Positions 44,701 through 54,154 of a DNA stretch of 64,000 nt are shown here, in pieces. Within the stretch, counting starts at the first letter, position 1. Every line of letters begins with the position of its first letter. The stretch comes from Drosophila pseudoobscura (Eukaryota; Arthropoda; Insecta; Diptera; Drosophilidae), in contig NC_046683.1 of NCBI RefSeq assembly GCF_009870125.1, forward strand, positions 18,857,001 through 18,921,000. Reading direction: 5' to 3'. Both the position numbers and the translations under genes were made by a program. The notes under the pieces are model-generated. The model made no database searches, was not told the origin of the DNA, and worked only from the letters and a program-made list of their open reading frames with translations.

Positions 44701-46138
44701 ACCAAGAGATGCGATCCACTTATTTTATAGCAATAGCGAGACAGATAAGTACAATAAGGAGAAGCTATCATCGATTATGACTGCAGAATATACTTCAATA
44801 GCTTTAGACTCCATCAAAGCCGAGCATCTTAACCCAGACATCAAAACAAAATATCTGGACTCTGTTAAGAGTTTCAAAACTTCGAATACACAAGGCTTGT
44901 GCACTTCATTGGTTCTCAAAACCACGGCTAAATATATGATGACAGTCAATGTAGATACATCAGATGGTCTTGTTAACGGAGCCACTGGTGTTTTAATGCA
45001 GATAGATCTCAGCTCATCCAATACTCCCGAACTTCTTTGGATACATTTTCTCGAGGAAAGCGTAGGAGTTAACGCACGGTCAAAGCGCAGCCATAGTAAC
45101 GAATCTTCTTGGACCCCAGTTCAGAAAACTACAAAAAGTTTTCAATACCATCAAAACGAACAAGTTACTATTGACCGAAAACAGTTTCCGATTGTAGCTG
45201 CTGAAGCTATAACTATTCATAAGAGTCAGGGAGCAACATACAGCAAAGTGGTCGTCCACACTTCATCCAATATGCAAAGAGAAGCATTGTATGTAGCTTG
45301 TAGTAGGGCCACCAGTGCGAACGGACTTTATATCGTTGGACCACTCATTCCTTCGAGTCCCAAGCGGGACTGTCCTGTCGCGAAAGAGATGGAGAACCTG
45401 CGTTCCGCTAAGTTACTTCACACCCACTTCGATTGTTTACTCAATCCGTCCGAATTAAATATTTTCTTCCATAATACGGAAAGCTTGCACTGCCATTTTA
45501 TCGATGTCTGTTCTGATCAGCTAATGCTCAAATCTTCTATTTTGTGCTTCGTTGAGGCTTCCACATACTCTAATGAAGCTTATAATATTCCTGGCTTTTC
45601 CACAGCAGTGCGGTTAGATTGCCAGTCCGTAGCCAGCGGAGCTAGACCGAAAAGAGGCATTCTAATATTCGTTAGGAATGAACTTTTGAATCATTGTAGT
45701 ATTATTGAAAGTAATCGATATTATGCGGATTCCGGGAACTTAGCATCTCCAGTGTTCGAGTATGCTTTGTTTAAGTACAAATCTGTCGGTTTTATTGTTA
45801 TTTAGAGAACCCCCACGTATCCGTTGCGAAAGTTCGAAGCAGAATTTGAGGTCTTATTTCAACTGCATCCATTTTTAGATAGAAATTCCGTAGTGTTAGG
45901 AGATTTTAATTTATGCCTTCGTTCCCTTTCAGGTTGCTGTAAGAAAATTTATGAATTCCTTTCAGAAAGGAATTGTAGGTCATTGTTATATTTGAACTCG
46001 TCCACAACCAATTGCGATACGCATATTGACTGGGCGTTTTCAAACATTTCCGATAGCAGGGCCACCGCGCGCACCTTTGAGACTATCTATAGTTATCATA
46101 GTGGAATTTTAGTTAATGTTAGAGAGGCAGAAGACTAA
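38777..46138 (+). pseudogene. Helentron Rep-helicase-endonuclease polyprotein gene
   Basis: Start MPRKNKISALQLSQRRK at 38777. The N-terminal part is charged and repetitive (see the 126-bp repeat). A 1-base insertion near 40511 shifts the frame; the next frame runs to about 42538 and includes zinc-knuckle-like Cys pairs (CLSCKGLWFP, about 41030), FFITLSAAETRWPELL and the HUH nuclease motif GSPHIHGMFWL (about 42490-42520). A second frameshift near 42536 leads to the last frame. That frame has the catalytic Tyr region (CSYIINYINK, about 43055), a Pif1/RecD-type helicase with Walker A GGGAGVGKSRT (about 44080) and VFGDLRQLCPVG, and the IHKSQGAT and VACSRAT motifs (to about 45320). It ends in an endonuclease domain. 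A single TAG at 45803-45805 splits that domain; the rest (VVLGDFNL, THIDWAF) is in the same frame to 46138. Confidence 0.85.
39190..40640 (+). repeat. 126-bp (42-residue) coding tandem repeat
   Basis: RRTD recurs 11 times at 126-base steps (39390, 39516, 39642 and so on to 40524), each unit reading like RRTDAQIRHEEQVADTVRRS plus RRRQDPDYRTREQEQNTVEH. Two sub-variants (VVNTV with QDLDY) recur in pairs, suggesting higher-order duplication. The first two units are more diverged. The repeat is highly charged and probably coiled-coil or disordered. The long minus-strand frame across it is a by-product. Confidence 0.9.
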
Positions 46139-46393
46139 ACTTTTTTGGTAATCAGGCATTAGTGTAAATATTTAATATTTTGTATTATTTAGCCGTATTC
46201 TGAATTATATTAATTCTTTAATCTTTACCTTTGTTAAACCTTTTTCATTTTTATCCGTTTTATTATTTTGTTAATTAAGTTTAGGTTGAAATAGTTTTAT
46301 TATTAATCATTTCTATGTATGTATATAGGTATTCTTGTTAGTTTAGATATTTTTTATAAAGGATTGGAATCCTTTTTTTAATTTTTGGGGAAT

Positions 46394-46603
46394 ATGGAGC
46401 TTAAAAATGCTTTTAAAAGCAGCTCAAGTCGACTCGTAGGTCCCCAAGATTATATTTTGGCTAGATTGACCCCATTGCATCGTGATGGCCTCCCCGTGGT
46501 GTTCCCTGGGTACCAATTTAATGTATTAAATTGGGAGCTAATTAGAGCGACGTTTATGTATAAAATATATTTTATAACTTACATACATGTATGTAGATCA
46601 TAA
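46394..46603 (+). CDS. Small ORF in Helentron 3' region (Helentron copy)
   Basis: 69 codons, with Val to Leu and Ala to Thr changes relative to the array copies. Confidence 0.3.
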   Translation: MELKNAFKSSSSRLVGPQDYILARLTPLHRDGLPVVFPGYQFNVLNWELIRATFMYKIYFITYIHVCRS

Positions 46604-46626
46604 GCTCACGTATGTATATACTGACT

Positions 46627-46670
46627 GAGTACCGGGTCAAAGGCCGCGGCTCACAACGTTCCCCCTCGTT
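46627..46670 (+). repeat. Helentron 3' end, damaged
   Basis: GAGTACCGGGT is followed directly by CAAAGGCCGCGGCTC. The left arm of the hairpin is lost and the loop reads AAAG, the reverse complement of the CTTT loop in all array copies. Confidence 0.8.
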
Positions 46671-46707
46671 TAAAAATGATCTTTGAAACTCTATTAAAAT
46701 TTCAAAA

Positions 46708-46767
46708 GGAGATTTTTAGTCCGTAGGCACGCTAAGCACTCGTGCTATGCATGAATCGGGCATGCCC
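46708..46767 (+). promoter_or_regulatory. Conserved type 1 element (Helentron flank)
   Basis: Same block as at 5593, with GGAGAT for GGAGGT. Confidence 0.45.
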
Positions 46768-46860
46768 TTCACAACGGTGTGAAAAAAAACAAAAAAATAG
46801 AGTTTTAAAGATTCCTTCATAATTTAATTTTTTGTATTCACATTTCATCAGAAAATAAAA

Positions 46861-47690
46861 ATGTCTGAAAGTCCTTCGCGAAAAATTTAACGTCTCACTT
46901 TCACCACAAGTGGTAAGTCTTTAAATATATATTTAAAAATTAAAGTACACCGAAATTATCAAAATTTTACAGTTCAGAGAACAAACCAAATTGCAATTGT
47001 GCTAGTTTGGTGACGGCTGCTGTGGAGCGCATTGAGGCCTCAGTGACGGCTGCTGTGGAGCGCATGGAGGGAACAATGACGGCTGCTGTGGAGAGCATGG
47101 AGGGAACAATTACTGCCCTTCTAACTGAAATGCGCACTTTACGGAGTATGATTTCTTTTAACTTGAAATATGAACTATGAACTAAATTGTACATTGGTTT
47201 TCAGATCAACAAAATACATCGATTCAACAAATGCCTGTGCTGGTTGAAGCAGTCGCAGAGCAGGCTGGTACTTTAAAAAGTCCAGTCAGGCAGCAAGGAC
47301 AGGGGCAAACAGTCGCAAAATGTTTCCCTGTTTTAACAGTGCAGGGACTTCAAGAGCTGGACATGCGAATAAACAGCACAAATAGAGAGATATACGTAAA
47401 TATGTTTTAAATCACAATTTCATTCCTATTTTAAAAGTGTTCTTTTTACAGATTGATGCAATAAAAACCGTTTTGCTACCGAGCGTCGTCTCAAAAAATT
47501 TGAAAATTGTTTTGGCCAATGAAGTTGTGTTGGCCTATAACGTGGACGGGGTGCAGGGCAAGACTGCGCTAAAAAATGTTGAAAACTTTTATGGAGTTTT
47601 GATTGGTAGGATTATTTTTTTTTTTGTTTTTTTGTATGCCTATTATATTTGTATTTTACAATTTATAGATGCCATAACTTTAGATACAGG
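46861..47690 (+). pseudogene. DUF4806-type gene (i), full-length form
   Basis: Exons 46861-46912, 46978-47145, 47205 to about 47395, about 47453-47605 and from about 47668, with GT-AG introns. The encoded protein has a three-unit coiled-coil repeat (VTAAVERIEAS type), then FPVLTVQGLQELDMRI, ANEVVLAYNVDGVQGK and YGVLIDAITLD, which fits the DUF4806 core. An A-to-T change makes codon 10 TAA, where the array copies read AAA (Lys), so this long copy lacks a usable start while the truncated array copies keep theirs. The end is lost at the junction with the Harbinger remnant. Confidence 0.65.
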
Positions 47691-47730
47691 GACTGGATCG
47701 GCTGAAGTCCGGCTGAAGTCGGACTTCAAA

Positions 47731-48501
47731 ATGTAAGTGCAGCAAATTAATTTTGTATTTCAAAATTACCGCTTTGTTCTTTATATCCAGGGGAAAGCAT
47801 AAATCATCTCTTCAAGATGAAATCCTGGTGGGTTTTATGAAAGACAACCCGGACTTGGCAAAAGGATTTGTGAAGGGCGACCGAGTTGTTGTCGATGCCA
47901 AGTGGGCAGAGCTTTGCGGCGCTCTCAATGCTGTTGGGCCGCCAATCAAGGACGCATTGGGTTGGAAAAAGGTATGTGTTGCACAACAAAAGGTAGCACA
48001 CTACTATATTCAATTCTACAATTTCAGGTTTGGGCAGATTGGAAAACAAACATCCGCAAGAAGATGGCGAAAAACAAATCAGAAACTCGAGCTACAGGTG
48101 GAGGGCCCTTCGCTCAGAAATCGCTTGGGGAACTGGAGGAGGAAGTGGCCAAGCTATGTGGCCTCTACGAAATGGTGGAAGGAGTAGGTGGGCTAGCGTA
48201 TGGACTTCCCCCCCGTACGACCAAGGCGGCCGACACTGGGGTTAAGTGCGTGATGGAAGACCCCATTGAGGAGGAACCCTCAGAGAATGAGAAGCCCATG
48301 CCGAAGCACCGTCGAACTAGACCAGCGCAGACCATGGACCTCAACGATCTCTGCGCTGCTCAGCTGGATGAAATGTCGGCAATTTCCAAGAAAATTTCGG
48401 AACATTTCGAACGAATGGAATCGTTAGAGAAGGAGAAGCTCGAGGTCCAAAAGGCACTTGTAGACAAATTTATCCAAATTTTGGACAAATTTGCTAAATA
48501 A
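47731..48501 (+). CDS. Myb/SANT-like DNA-binding protein of Harbinger element
   Basis: Exons 47731-47732 (AT of the start codon; any upstream exon is not defined), 47791-47971 and 48028-48501, about 218 residues. The Myb-like domain is EILVGFMKDNPDLAKGF ... WKKVWADWKTNIRKKMAKN (residues about 10-90), with ATGGG and a Leu-rich segment after it, as in insect Zeste/Myb-like regulatory proteins. In Harbinger elements this protein carries the transposase into the nucleus and to DNA. The C-terminus (EHFERMESLEKEKLEVQKAL) is a predicted coiled coil. The frame is intact. Confidence 0.7.
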
Positions 48502-48595
48502 TTAGTTTCCTATTAGTTTTTTTGTGAAACTTAGCTTTATTAGTTATAAAGAATATCGAATGACATAAAGAAGAAAAAATGAAAAATTTTGCATT

Positions 48596-48765
48596 TTAAT
48601 AAGGAATGGCCTGAGCTATTTCATCGCGTATAGATGATCCATTATTTTCAGTGTCGTCGAATTCATTTTCAGTGTATAGAGGGTCGTCAAATCGAACATC
48701 CTCCTCGATTAAGACATTACGTCTTCTACAAATATTGTGCAGGGCACAGCATACATTTTTTTTTT
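48596..48765 (-). pseudogene. HARBI1-like transposase, C-terminal end
   Basis: Reading leftward: CCALHNICRRRNVL, then an acidic tail and a stop at 48596-48598. The C-A-L-H-N-I motif marks the end of the DDE_Tnp_4 domain. The N-terminal remainder is lost. Confidence 0.65.
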
Positions 48766-48881
48766 GTGTGTGTGTAAAGTCAGTGCGCAGTGAAGTGCAT
48801 TATATTAGCCATTATATTAAAATTAATATACTATTATAAATATTATTATTAACCTACATAGTTGGATTATTATAAAATACT

Positions 48882-49485
48882 ATGTCGTTTGCTAATCAAA
48901 AAGATAACCGAAAAACCGGTAGAAAATTCATTATTTCTTCTTGTCTCAGTGGGTATAGAAATAGTTCGTCCGATTTCCCTGTTAGATTATTTAAATTTCC
49001 ACAAAATTTGTTAATGTTTAATAAATGGGTTGAGGTTTGTGGTTTGGATAGCAATTTGCTGAAAGAAAAAAACTGCACGAATTTGTGACCGACATTTTGA
49101 TGTTAAGTATTTAGGAGTGTGTAAATTAAAGGCGAATGCAGTTCCAACATTAAACTTGTCTGAAAATACCTTATGAACTGCATTCAATGCAGATCTTTGC
49201 AATGATTACGAATTTTCAGAAAATAAACAAGACAATGAACCAATAGGAACATTTTTGCAGGCTAAGAGAATTAAACTGGCAGATGTGCATAATATAATGT
49301 CAAACGAACTAGAGCAACAGTGCGTTACAGAAGCGCCTGATAATGTTTCATTAGAAAATAAAGAATCGATTGATATCAAGTTCTGTGAAAATTGCTTAAA
49401 AAGAGAGCAAAACGAGAAATATTATAGAAACAAATATTATGAGTTAATGGCTGACCAAAAAAAAAAGAGAGAATGGCTTTAAAAA
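48882..49485 (+). pseudogene. THAP-domain protein remnant (P-element-like)
   Basis: The N-terminus has a C2CH THAP zinc finger: FKFP, then W and CG, then ICDRHF and AVPTLNL. One of the first Cys pair is Tyr (SCLSGYRNS), a frameshift near 49070 separates the two halves, and a TGA follows at about 49174. The open frame 49255-49485 (KRIKLADVHNIM onward) probably continues the protein. THAP domains are typical of P-type transposases, but a host THAP gene is not excluded. Confidence 0.55.
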
Positions 49486-49515
49486 ATTGAAAGATCGATT
49501 TTTAGCCTTAAAAAT

Positions 49516-50096
49516 GGTTGTATATCGCAGGAATAGGCGTACCGCAGCCGCAAACCGTAGGAGGCATTCCACCGCAACTCGGATGAGTACCAATACGCGA
49601 GGGAGTGGCTTAATAAACTGACAAATATGCAGTGCGACACGGTGTCCCAGGCGCATGCCCCCAGAAAACTGGTGAGGATGGACTTTTCAGACACCACGAA
49701 TCATGCGTCGAGGCCATGAGACTGAAGACTGGTGTTCCGAGTGTGGCACAGAAAGTGTGCCGATGATGCAGACCCGAAGGTTGGAAAAATTTAAGAAAAA
49801 AGTCGCAAAATGAACTAAGCGCACGTCTTTTATAGGCTGCAGAGTCGCAGTAGCCATTCTGCTGCGTCGCTGCGTCGCTGCTACTGCGCATTCGTCTTAT
49901 TTACCGGCGTCAATGAAGACTTCGGCTCTGGCGTTCGGGTACTGATGCGTCATCATGAGCCAAACAACGAGTACACACACAATAAGTTTCGACAAAAAAG
50001 TGTGTTTGTATGCTTCTTTCGTTTTCAGAGATCTGATGCTGATGCTATTTGAATAATTGAATGTATGGGTGCACACGAAGCAAAAAAAAAAAGGTG
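49516..50096. repeat. Shared module (parts T and M), second full copy
   Basis: Same as 2291-2857 but without the INE-1-like insertion at its end: GCACACGAAGC is followed by an A run and then GGTGGAGACAAAACGG. Confidence 0.8.
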
Positions 50097-50470
50097 GAGA
50101 CAAAACGGCTCACCCACGAGGATGGCAAGAAGAAGATGGAGGACTTACCACCAAATTCTGGGCATTCTCGTGGACGCGGGCGCGGAATAAAAAAGAAGGA
50201 CAATGCAAACCGTGGCTTGGGTCTGCAGTTGGGGCAATCTTCTAACGATGCTCGTCCGGATAAACCTGTCCCCCCAGCGGGGGGAGTCTAAGGATACTGA
50301 AGCTCAAGCCATTGAAGGTATTGGTTTTGTTCTTTTTCCACACAGCAACAAATCCTGGCGTTTACCGAAATTACCCGATGTTCGCAAATGTTGTGTCAGG
50401 ATCAAAAGATTGAAGCTAATAAACTCGAGCTCTGTCACTGGAGAGGCCACTGATCGTCCAACTACAAATG
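50097..50470 (+). pseudogene. Aubergine-like N-terminal fragment, third copy
   Basis: Contains the LPPN, RGRGRG and ANRG block. Compared with unit 1, a deletion joins GGAGGACTT directly to ACCACCAAATTC, removing the original ATG region. A second, about 30-base deletion near 50281 breaks the frame (KPVPPAGGV then stop). The unassigned NKSWRLPKLP stretch follows, then sequence not seen elsewhere in the window. Confidence 0.55.
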
Positions 50471-51170
50471 CTGCAGCACAAAAGGAAAGCCGTTACCCCA
50501 AATGCTCAGCAATGTACAAACAAAATGCAGGCATTTGCTCCTCTGTTTTTGAAGACTTTCTAACAAAAGGTATTTTGTTAGCTTGTGCCATGCTTACATT
50601 GGACGCAAGCATGCTGGATGACAGCATGCTGCCGTAATTTCAACTTGGCTCCTATTGTTGCTTACAAAAACAGCAGTACGCTTTTGTGGGGTCAGTTGGC
50701 AAATTGCGTATTTTTTGTATGTAAATGTGCAAACATGTACAATACTGAAGTGTGATTGAAACTTATCAGTAATTATAAGGTAATAATTACCTTACATTTA
50801 TACACAAAATTGGACGATATACCAAAATACGAACAACATATATGATTTTTGTCCGATTTATCGATACAAATTAAAAAATATTACAATCAAATCAGAAACA
50901 AAAATGGTTTTGTACTAAATTTTTTTAAGTTAAAATAAGCTAAAAGAAATTTGAAATAAGCTAGATATCTCGCTGTAAGCAATGCAAATACTTTTCAAGC
51001 TATTCGATTTAAAAATAAACAAAATCTAGCTTAAAAAAAGCTAAAATGGCAACAAATAATTAATTAATTAAAACAGTGAAGAATATCCAAGAGACTGACA
51101 ACAACATACATACATAAATTCACATATGTAAGTGCATACGTACATACCCTGCAGTACCGGTCATTAATGA
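50471..51170. other. No gene recognised
   Basis: A short open stretch to 50637 continues the previous frame without recognisable motifs. The rest is AT-rich with several AAATAAGCTA-type words near 50930-51040. Confidence 0.4.
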
Positions 51171-51300
51171 CTCAGCTGCTGACACGTCGATGACAGCGTC
51201 ACTACCCCCGATGACATAGTTGATGACCGGCCATACACTGAGCTGATGACATTAACATGGAGATGTCCTAGGGCATAATCGATGACATTGTCATCGAGCA
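51171..51300. repeat. GATGACA-rich stretch
   Basis: GATGAC occurs at least six times, with near-palindromic ATGACATTGTCAT at 51273-51285. A shorter relative lies at 61743-61758. Confidence 0.7.
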
Positions 51301-51304
51301 TTGC

Positions 51305-51547
51305 CGAAAAATCATGCATTTAATAAGCGATGATTTTTCGGGAAAAATCATGCACTTAATAAGTGATGATTTTTTGGCTTAAATCATCGCGTATTAAATG
51401 CATGATTTTTGCCTAAATATCATGCACATAATAAGCGATGATTTTTACCTAAAAATCATGCATTTTATAAGCGATGATTTAAGCCAAAAAATCATCACTT
51501 ATAAAATGCATGATTTTTAGGTAAAAACCATCGCTTATTATGTGCAT
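51305..51547. repeat. ATCATGCA/GATGATTT palindromic repeat with long hairpin
   Basis: Tandem units of about 36 bases made of AAAAATCATGCA and GCGATGATTTTT. The last part forms a hairpin: arm 51422-51480, loop 51481-51488, arm 51489-51547, 59-base arms with two mismatches. A related array is at 62703-62840. Confidence 0.9.
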
Positions 51548-51548
51548 G

Positions 51549-52050
51549 GTGGAGAAATGCGATCCGCGGAAAGAAGAAACACGCGAAATGCAGCGCCACA
51601 TTGAACGCATAATCTCTGGGGCAAAAAGTGTACTTGATCTCCAGCAGCAGGAGTACAATATTGTTGCCTTTAACTATTTCGCCAACACTGGGAGTGTGTA
51701 CGTCCCCGCTGAGTATACCACCTGCCGTTACTCTCTCAAGGAAGGCATCAGTGCGGAGTACAGTTGATCCCTAATTGATCCGGGGCAACTCATCTTTGGG
51801 CAAAGCCACCAGGCCAGGCAACATTCGCTGGATACCCATAAGTTACCCTTGCCCCCGAATGCCTTGGGCACGAAAATGGGGAAACTGTATAAAAAATTCA
51901 TTGATGGAATTCCAGCGGTCTGTGAAGGAGAACCGATCATTGTGTACACCACCACCGATCAAATACCGATGGTAAAGGCCTGCTTTGCCTATTTGGAGTG
52001 CAATCAACGTGACAGCTACTGCATTCCATTATTTGTATATTCGTGTGGTT
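51549..52050 (+). pseudogene. Maelstrom fragment
   Basis: Reads CDPRKEETREMQRHIERI, NIVAFNYFANTGSVYVPAEY, SLIDPGQLIFGQ, LPLPPNALG and YTTTDQIPMVKACF in one frame, matching the Maelstrom (MAEL) domain of Drosophila Maelstrom as I recall it. Maelstrom acts in the piRNA pathway in the nucleus and nuage. One in-frame TGA at 51765-51767 interrupts it. The HMG box and the C-terminal part are absent. It starts directly at the end of the long hairpin and has no obvious intron over about 500 bases, so a processed or transposon-captured piece is possible. Confidence 0.75.
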
Positions 52051-52160
52051 AGTTATCCTTATACATAAATACATATATTTGCGAATACTTGTGTTCAACA
52101 GGTTCCAATCACAGACGAGTCGCACCTAGGTTCACGAAAAACATGGTGGGCTCTAGATGA
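52051..52160. other. Junction sequence
   Basis: Short, AT-rich, no feature seen. Confidence 0.4.
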
Positions 52161-52504
52161 GATTTTAGGAGGCATTCCACCGCAACTCGCATGAGTACCA
52201 GTACAGGCTTAATAAACTGACAAATATGAAGTGCGACACGGTGTCCAAGGCGCGCATGCGCAACGCAAGAAGCGCTTCAACGGGATTTTTAAGCAGATGC
52301 CTCCAGAAAACTGGTGAGGATGGACTTTTCGGATCCGAAGGTTGGAAAAATTTGAGAAAAAAGTCGCAAAATGAACTAAGCGCACGTCTTTTATAGGCTG
52401 CAGAGTCGCAGTAGCCATTCTGCTGCGTCGCTGCTACTGCGCATTCGTCTTATTTACCGGGGTCAATGAAGACTTCGGCTCTGGCGTTCGGGTACTGACG
52501 CGTC
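52161..52504. repeat. Shared module, degenerate copy
   Basis: Matches parts of 49545-49950 with small insertions (extra CGCATGCGCAACGCAAG near 52253). It leads into the inverted transposon copy. Confidence 0.7.
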
Positions 52505-52799
52505 ATCATGACATCATGAGCCAAACGCAGAGAGAACATCTTTGCATGTGTTAGTACACACACAATATGTTTCGACAGAAATATGTGATTGTATGCTTTT
52601 TTCAATTTTCTTTTAACTCTCTCAGGTCTGGTTCTGTTTTGCCTCCAACATGTTTTAGTGTATGGGTGCACATGCATTCTCACGTACTTTGCGTGTGTGT
52701 GTTTAGTATTGCTGGCCGCTAGAACTGAAATTTGAGTTTGGTTCTTGTTTCGGGTCTTTTGATGAACTTACCCCCACAAAATAAATGAAGAAAGGGCAG

Positions 52800-54154
52800 G
52801 GGGTGGGGGTATGGTACACTAGGGCGCGGGAAATGAAATAAAAGCTGTTATTTGTTTGATTAATACCACAAAATATAAAATATTACAATAATATAATTAC
52901 ACATTTATTTCCTTATTTTAAACAGGTTGATTATTTATTCTCGACTATATATAATAATATAATTGCACATTTATTTCCTTATCTTAAGCAGGTTGATTAT
53001 AAATTATACAAATTATGCAAACGCCGTCGGTTCTCGACGTTTTGTTTATATTTATATTTATATTATATTATATTTATATTTTTGTTTATTATAACTAAAA
53101 CAATGATGTACATATCTAAATATACAATATAAGAAAAAATATATATATACTTAAATAAATATGCATAAATATAAATGGAATTGGTTTTACATATATTTCA
53201 AATCAATTGTCAATCGCGCGCTTTCCGACGGGAATCTGCAAAGTACAAATTTAGATGCGGGTCGCACCTTGAATACTCTCATGGACAATACCCATACATT
53301 TTCTAATTCAATTATAAAATATCTTATGTACATACATATGCACATATGTAAATATTAAAGTTTATTACATTCGTATATTGCATGAGGGTTTTCAAAATTA
53401 CTGCTGCCCGGTCAGCGTCGAGTCGGTGTGTCTCGAGAGAAAGAATACAAAAACAAAATATGAATCGTCTGCGTGCCGAAACCGTAGGGCAGCGTGGTCG
53501 CTGATGTCTTTGGCGCGGCACAGTGGGGACTCAGCCGAAATAGTAAAAAAATTGTATGAGTGCTTTAGATAAATTCTAATAGAGAATTTTCCTATCGAAT
53601 TTTCCCACTGTGCCGCTCCAAAGACATTGGCGATCCGCGACCACCGCTTCGACGGTGCTGAGGCTCGAGAGTCTAGAATTGCCGAACAGACGAAACCGAA
53701 GGGCAGCGGGGTCGCGGTAGAGACGAAGTACAGTCGAAAAGGGAATTGAAACCCCGCGCGCTCCCTCGTGCCTTTTGGGTTCTAATGTTAGAACCCGCCA
53801 TGGAACAGCTTTTTGGTCGCTCATTGGTATTGTATAGTCTTTGGTGTTATTTTGTGATTAAAAACCGCAGCAGAAGGACGTAAACGTGGAGTAAAATCAA
53901 AAAAATAGTGAAAAAAACGAAAAATCGGTAAGTAAATTATTATTTATTTAATAGTATAGTATAGTGCACAAAATTTGAGTTTGGGAGCAGTATAAGACCC
54001 CAAAAAGACAACAATTTACACATTCTGTGTATACATATATTTTTTTCTAGCCATCTTCTTGTGCATCAGGTGACTTGCGTCAACGAATATGTATAACAAT
54101 TTTCGCTGGAACTGACTGGAACTATACACAGGGGAGTACTAATATTAATAAAAA
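52800..54154 (+). other. Transposon 5' region, no gene seen
   Basis: Same composition as 31630-33190. The short frames at 53161 and 53576 are not conserved in the other copies. Confidence 0.5.

Larger units (their letters stand above)
37585..46670 (+). mobile_element. Helentron (rolling-circle transposon), nearly complete
   Basis: 5' subterminal repeat TATACCCGGTACTC at 37585-37598; 3' counterpart at 46627-46637, cut short, followed by a damaged hairpin and ACAACGTTCCCCCTCGT. It contains one large Rep-helicase-endonuclease gene. The presence of the endonuclease identifies a Helentron rather than a canonical Helitron. The first 215 bases look INE-1-like, consistent with INE-1 being derived from such elements; alternatively they are a separate INE-1 fragment. 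Confidence 0.8.
47691..48765. mobile_element. Harbinger (PIF) remnant
   Basis: A plus-strand Myb/SANT-like gene and the tail of a HARBI1-like transposase gene on the minus strand lie tail to tail, the usual Harbinger arrangement. Most of the transposase gene is missing beyond 48765. Confidence 0.65.

Noticed and set aside
51305..51547. Regularly spaced repeats resembling a CRISPR array
   Set aside because: Units are palindromic AT-rich words without distinct spacers, in a eukaryotic genome with no cas genes.
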